DNA of 13,032 nucleotides from CAMAUF01 sp046152925 (GTDB lineage: Bacteria > Chloroflexota > Dehalococcoidia > Tepidiformales > Tepidiformaceae): contig JBJXFX010000124.1 in the NCBI GenBank assembly GCA_046152925.1, positions 1-13,032 on the forward strand, given 5' to 3'. The position numbers were made by a program, and so were the translations under genes. Each line of letters begins with the position of its first letter. Positions within the stretch are counted from its first letter, which is position 1. Shown here piece by piece: positions 8,562-13,032 of this stretch. Under the pieces are notes generated by a model that worked only from the letters and a program-made list of their open reading frames with translations, searched no databases and was not told where the DNA came from.

Positions 8562-11500
8562 CGACTTCAACCAGGTCCGCATTTCCCTCGCCAGCCCCGA
8601 GCAGATCCGCTCGTGGTCCTATGGCGAGGTCACGAAACCCGAAACCATCAACTACCGAACGCTGAAGCCCGAGAAGGATGGGCTGTTCTGCGAGAAGATC
8701 TTCGGGCCGACGAAGGACTTCGAGTGCTACTGCGGCAAGTACAAGCGCGTCCGCTACAAGGGCATCATCTGCGACAAGTGTGGCGTGGAAGTGGCGCGCG
8801 AAAAGGTGCGCCGCGAGCGCATGGGGCACATTGAGCTCGCGAGCCCGGTGAGCCACATCTGGTTCGTGAAGGGGACGCCGAGCAAGCTTGGGCTGTTGCT
8901 CGACATGTCGCCGCGCAACCTTGAGCGTGTGCTCTATTTCGCTCAGTACATGATCACCGAGGTGGACGAGGGCGCACGTCAGCATGAGCTGGACCGGCTC
9001 CGTCAGGAGCTGCTCAAGGTCGTGGACGAGCGGGTCGCAGACATCCGCCCGCGGCGCGAGAAGCTCGAGGCCGAGCTCCAGGCTGCGAACGTGCAGCTTC
9101 AGGAGCGTGTGGCCGAGCGCGTGAAGCTGATCGAGGCGGAGCGCCAGATCTCCCGCGACGCGCTTGCCGCGGCCGTGGCCCGGAACGTGGCGACGGCTGA
9201 GGGCTCCCTCGCGACGCCGCTGGAGGCCGCGATCTCGATCCTTGGCGACAACATCGTCGAGGCCGGGGTAAAGGTCACGAAGGCGACGATCACGAAGGTA
9301 CAGCGCGAAGGCGACAAGCGCCTCGTGGCCTTCGACAAGGAGACCCAGAAGCTGAAGGACGCCGAGAGCCTGGTGGCGGACTCGGCGCTGGACGAGGCAA
9401 AGGCGGCCCTCTTCGATGAGCTGCACCCGCTCCAGGAGAAGGAGCGGCAGGTCCGCGAAGAGGTCGAGCAGCAGTACCGCGAGCGGATCGACGACCTTGA
9501 GAGCCTTGCCGACCCGATCCGCGACGACCGCGTGGTGCTCCTCACGGAGACGCGCTATCGCGAGCTTTCGGACCTGTTTGGGCACGTGTTCCGTGCCGCG
9601 ATGGGGGCCGAGGCGGTGCTCAAGGTCCTCCAGCGCGTCGACATCGATGCCATGCGCGGGAAGCTGAAGCAGGAGATCCTGACGGCGAGCGGCCAACGGC
9701 GGAAGAAGGCGACGAAGCGCCTGAACGTCGTCGAGTCGCTGCGCGAGTCCGGCAACCACGCTGAGTGGATGGTCTTGCAAGTCCTGCCGGTGTTGCCGCC
9801 GAGCCTGCGACCGATGGTGCAGCTCGATGGTGGCCGGTTTGCGACGAGCGACCTGAACGACCTGTATCGCCGCGTGATCAACCGGAACAACCGGTTGAAG
9901 CGGCTCTTGGACCTCGGCGCGCCGGAGATCATCATCCGGAACGAGAAGCGCATGCTCCAGGAGGCGGTCGACAGCCTGATCGACAACGGCCGCCGTGGCC
10001 GCGCCGTGAGCGGGAGCGGCAACCACAAGCTCAAGAGCCTCAGCGACATGCTCAAGGGCAAGCAGGGGCGGTTCCGCCAGAACCTCCTCGGCAAGCGCGT
10101 GGACTACTCGGGCCGTTCGGTGATCGTGGTCGGCCCGGAGCTGAAGCTCAACCAGTGCGGGCTGCCAAAAAAGATGGCGCTCGAGCTGTTCAAGCCGTTT
10201 GTGATGCATTCGCTGGTGGCGAAGGGGCTCGCGCACAACATTAAGAGCGCAAAGCGGATCGTGGAGCGCGCCCGCCCCGAGGTCTGGGACGTGCTGGACG
10301 AGGTCATTCGTGACCGGCCGGTGCTCCTGAACCGCGCGCCAACGCTCCACCGCCTCGGCATCCAGGCGTTCCAACCGGTGCTGATCGAAGGGTCGGCGAT
10401 CCAGCTTCACCCGCTGGTCTGCACGGCGTTCAACGCGGACTTCGACGGCGACCAGATGGCCGTGCATGTGCCGCTGAGCCGCGAGGCTGTGGCGGAAGCG
10501 AAGCAGGTGCTGCTTTCGACGCGCAACCTGCTTTCGCCGGCGAGCGGCAACCCGATTGTCGCGCCGTCGCTCGACATGGTGCTCGGCTGCTATTACATGA
10601 CGGACATCGACCTGAACGGACGCGGCGCCTACCGGCTCGCGGACGCGGGACACGGTTCGGAAGGCACCTACGGTTCGTTTGAAGAGGCGCGCTTGGCATT
10701 CGACCTCGGCGTCGTCGAGCTTCGCTCGCCGATCCGGGTCCGGACCGAGCGGCCGGTGTTCGGGGCGGACGGCCTCGAAGAGCCGGTGCTGAACGCGAAC
10801 GGGCTCGCCAGGGGCCGGTTCATTGTCACGTCGGTCGGCCGGATCATTTTCAACGAGGTCTTGCCCGAAGGCGTGCCGTTCCAGAACGCCGTGATGGACC
10901 GCCCGCATCTGCGCGAAGTGGTCGCGCTCTGTTACCGGCAGATGGGCGGCGAAGCGACGGCCGAGGTGGTCGACCGGATCAAGAACACGGGCTTTCACTA
11001 CGCGACGCGCAGTGGCGTCACGATCGCCATCCACGAGATCCAGGTCCCGAAGGAGAAGCCGGGCTTCCTGCGAGAAGCCGACAGCCAGGTCGACGAACTC
11101 CGCGACCAGTACGAGATGGGCTTCATCACCGAGGAAGAGCGCTACCAGAGCACGGTCAACGTTTGGCAGAAGGCCACTGCTCAGGTAGAAAACGCGATCA
11201 AGGCCCGGATGTCGGAATACGGCTCGCTGAACTACATGGCGAGTTCGGGCACCAAGGGCAACATCACGCAGATCCGCCAGATGGCCGGTATGCGCGGCCT
11301 CATGGCCGACCCGAACGGCCGCGTCATCGAGCTGCCGATCCGCGGGTCGTTCCGCGAGGGCCTTACGGTCCTCGAGTACTTCATTTCGACGCACGGCGCG
11401 CGCAAGGGTCTGGCCGACACCGCGCTCCGAACGGCTGACTCCGGTTACCTGACGCGCCGGCTGATCGACGTAGCGCAGGACGTGATCATCACCCAGGAAG

Positions 11501-12993
11501 AGTGCGACCTCGGTTGCGCGGGCATCTGGGTGGAGCGCGAAGGGCCCGACGCGGTCGAGAACATGGAAGACCGCATCTTCGGGCGCTACGCAAACCAGCC
11601 GATCATCGACGAGGAGACCGGCGAGGTCCTGGTGGACCGGAACGAGCTGATCACGGAGGAGGCGGTCCGCGAGATCGCCGCCCGCCAGCTGAAGCGCGTC
11701 CACGTGTATTCGCCGATTGCTTGCCAGTGCGAGCGCGGGATCTGCGCGCAGAGCTACGGCCGCGACCTCGGCCGCGGCGACATCGTCAAGTTGCGGACGG
11801 CGGTGGGGATCATCGCTGCCCAATCCATTGGCGAGCCCGGCACGCAGCTGACGATGCGCACCTTCCATACGGGTGGTGTCGCGAGCCAGACGGACATCAC
11901 GAGCGGCCTCCCTCGCGTCGAGGAGCTGTTCGAAGCCCGCGCCCCGAAGGGCGAGGCGATCATCAGCGAGATCGACGGGTCCATCGAGGTCGTGGCCGAG
12001 AACGAGCGCAGGCTCGTCCGAATCACGAACCTCGACACGCTCGTCGAAGAGTATGCGGTGCCGGTTGGGGGTTCGCCGACCGTGAAGGACGGGGAACACG
12101 TCTCCGCTGGTGCGGTGCTCGCCGCGGGCCACGTCGCGCCCGCGGACACGAAGGCGGTCGCCGAGCAGGTCTTCTCGCGGATCAGCGGGACGGCCCGCGT
12201 GATGGGGAGCCGGATCCAGGTCATCTACGAAGAACGGGAAGAGCGCGAGTACGCCATTCCGGCGGCGTCGCGCTTGCTCGTCGAGACTGGCGACTACGTG
12301 AATGCTGGCGCCCAGCTCACCGAAGGCGCGAAGAACCCGCAACACATCCTCGCCATCCAGGGCCGGGATGCGGTCCGTAAGTACATGGTTGATGAAGTCC
12401 AGAAGGTCTATAAGTCCCAGGGCGTGAACATCAACGACAAGCACATTGAGGTGATCGTCCGGCAGATGCTCCGCCGCGTGAAGGTGGACCATCCGGGCGA
12501 CACTGGCTACCTCCCGGTCGACCTCGTCGACCGGCGGGAGTTCGAAGAGCGGAACAACAACGTCATCGCGGAGGGCGGCGAGCCGGCGACGGCCCAGCCG
12601 GTCCTTCTCGGGGTGACCAAGGCTTCTTTGAACACCGACTCGTGGCTGGCGGCCGCCTCCTTCCAGGAGACGACCCGCGTGCTCACGAACGCGGCTGTCG
12701 ACGGCATGGTCGACCGGCTGCGCGGCCTCAAGGAGAACGTCATCATCGGCAAGCTGATCCCGGCGCGGAGCGAGATCGTCGTGCCTCGTCGCGAGCATCA
12801 CGCCGAGCTGGACCTGCCGGAGTCGCTGCTCCTCGAAGAGGAAGCGGAGCTCGAGCGGATGCTCGCCGAGCGCGAGGCTGGCGGCCGCCGGACGGCGACC
12901 GCCGTGCTGGACGACGACGAGCCCCTCGATGAAGCGGACGACATCGAAGGCGATGAAGAAGACTTCATGGTCGGGACCGAAGAGGACGAATAG
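8548..12993 (+). CDS. rpoC: DNA-directed RNA polymerase subunit beta'
   Basis: 1481 residues, complete and unsplit. It carries the catalytic magnesium site and pairs with beta. In order: zinc ribbon 1 with C60, C62, C75 and C78; a long charged, coiled-coil-like insert (about 139-336); the RPMVQLDGGRFATSDLNDLYRR block (from 421); KGKQGRFRQNLLGKRVDYSGRS (503-524); NRAPTLHRLGIQAF (595-608); the catalytic NADFDGDQM (629-637) with D631, D633 and D635; the F-loop region (about 895-920); the bridge helix (about 944-978); the second zinc site (986-1069); the trigger loop LTMRTFHTGG (1101-1110) with M1103, R1104 and H1107 and no large insert; the NDKHIEVIVRQMLRRV block (1296-1311); and a strongly acidic tail (1446-1481). 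Odd points: the fourth canonical ligand of the second zinc site is Ser1069, and extra cysteines C990 and C1061 lie nearby. The start is ATG 8548 with GGAGG 12 bases upstream; MLEVNDFNQVRISLASPEQI is the usual family beginning. Confidence 0.98.
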   Translation: MLEVNDFNQVRISLASPEQIRSWSYGEVTKPETINYRTLKPEKDGLFCEKIFGPTKDFECYCGKYKRVRYKGIICDKCGVEVAREKVRRERMGHIELASPVSHIWFVKGTPSKLGLLLDMSPRNLERVLYFAQYMITEVDEGARQHELDRLRQELLKVVDERVADIRPRREKLEAELQAANVQLQERVAERVKLIEAERQISRDALAAAVARNVATAEGSLATPLEAAISILGDNIVEAGVKVTKATITKVQREGDKRLVAFDKETQKLKDAESLVADSALDEAKAALFDELHPLQEKERQVREEVEQQYRERIDDLESLADPIRDDRVVLLTETRYRELSDLFGHVFRAAMGAEAVLKVLQRVDIDAMRGKLKQEILTASGQRRKKATKRLNVVESLRESGNHAEWMVLQVLPVLPPSLRPMVQLDGGRFATSDLNDLYRRVINRNNRLKRLLDLGAPEIIIRNEKRMLQEAVDSLIDNGRRGRAVSGSGNHKLKSLSDMLKGKQGRFRQNLLGKRVDYSGRSVIVVGPELKLNQCGLPKKMALELFKPFVMHSLVAKGLAHNIKSAKRIVERARPEVWDVLDEVIRDRPVLLNRAPTLHRLGIQAFQPVLIEGSAIQLHPLVCTAFNADFDGDQMAVHVPLSREAVAEAKQVLLSTRNLLSPASGNPIVAPSLDMVLGCYYMTDIDLNGRGAYRLADAGHGSEGTYGSFEEARLAFDLGVVELRSPIRVRTERPVFGADGLEEPVLNANGLARGRFIVTSVGRIIFNEVLPEGVPFQNAVMDRPHLREVVALCYRQMGGEATAEVVDRIKNTGFHYATRSGVTIAIHEIQVPKEKPGFLREADSQVDELRDQYEMGFITEEERYQSTVNVWQKATAQVENAIKARMSEYGSLNYMASSGTKGNITQIRQMAGMRGLMADPNGRVIELPIRGSFREGLTVLEYFISTHGARKGLADTALRTADSGYLTRRLIDVAQDVIITQEECDLGCAGIWVEREGPDAVENMEDRIFGRYANQPIIDEETGEVLVDRNELITEEAVREIAARQLKRVHVYSPIACQCERGICAQSYGRDLGRGDIVKLRTAVGIIAAQSIGEPGTQLTMRTFHTGGVASQTDITSGLPRVEELFEARAPKGEAIISEIDGSIEVVAENERRLVRITNLDTLVEEYAVPVGGSPTVKDGEHVSAGAVLAAGHVAPADTKAVAEQVFSRISGTARVMGSRIQVIYEEREEREYAIPAASRLLVETGDYVNAGAQLTEGAKNPQHILAIQGRDAVRKYMVDEVQKVYKSQGVNINDKHIEVIVRQMLRRVKVDHPGDTGYLPVDLVDRREFEERNNNVIAEGGEPATAQPVLLGVTKASLNTDSWLAAASFQETTRVLTNAAVDGMVDRLRGLKENVIIGKLIPARSEIVVPRREHHAELDLPESLLLEEEAELERMLAEREAGGRRTATAVLDDDEPLDEADDIEGDEEDFMVGTEEDE

Positions 12994-13032
12994 CCCGGAG
13001 GCCGCGAAGAAACGAGAAGAGGGCTGCCCGCA
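12994..13032 (+). other. Downstream of rpoC, possible left arm of a terminator
   Basis: No gene fits in these 39 bases. The stretch AGAAGAGGGCTGCCC near the end has the same make-up as the left arms of the two terminators above, an A/G-rich start running into a GC-rich stem. The matching right arm would lie beyond the window, so this is only a prediction. Confidence 0.3.

Noticed and set aside
8542..12801. A 1419-codon open frame on the minus strand opposite rpoC, and similar long ones at 1242-4004 and 4401-6791
   Set aside because: GC-rich codon use leaves few antisense stops. The translations are rich in His, Arg, Asp and Leu with no recognisable domains, whereas the + strand encodes textbook families over the same span.

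Overview
This window reads as a core housekeeping region of a GC-rich bacterium, with all genes on the + strand. The best lineage guess is Chloroflexota (a Thermomicrobia-, Tepidiformia- or Dehalococcoidia-like member). That rests on remembered family features: a four-domain ribosomal protein S1 with a TTG start, a UVR-containing ClpC, long lineage-type inserts in both large RNA polymerase subunits, and no proteobacterial insert in the trigger loop. It is an inference, not a database result.

Layout. Positions 1-82 are the 3' two-thirds of a 5S rRNA, the end of an rRNA operon entering from the left, closed by a strong hairpin terminator (83-120). A probable extended -10 promoter (181-189) then drives rpsA (257-1666). 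clpC (1701-4190) follows 34 bases later with no terminator between, so the two probably share a transcript. This ends at a 14-bp GAGA-loop terminator (4213-4251). The next 428 bases (4252-4679) hold no convincing gene of usual size. They carry two candidate promoters exactly 120 bases apart, several possible RNA hairpins and a 22-codon upstream ORF that ends on the rpoB Shine-Dalgarno. rpoB (4680-8561) and rpoC (8548-12993) follow, overlapping by 14 bases. The last 39 bases hold no gene and may contain the left arm of the rpoBC terminator.

How the genes fit together. 5S rRNA and S1 serve translation, beta and beta' form the catalytic core of RNA polymerase, and ClpC is the unfoldase of the ClpCP protease. 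rpoBC is not next to rplKAJL here, the neighbourhood in most bacteria, and has its own leader.

I found no phage, transposon, CRISPR array, defence cassette or other clearly new system. The observations most worth following are a Cys-to-Ser change at a canonical zinc ligand of beta', with two extra cysteines nearby, and the architecture of the rpoB leader. The very long minus-strand open frames are shadows of the GC-rich genes.
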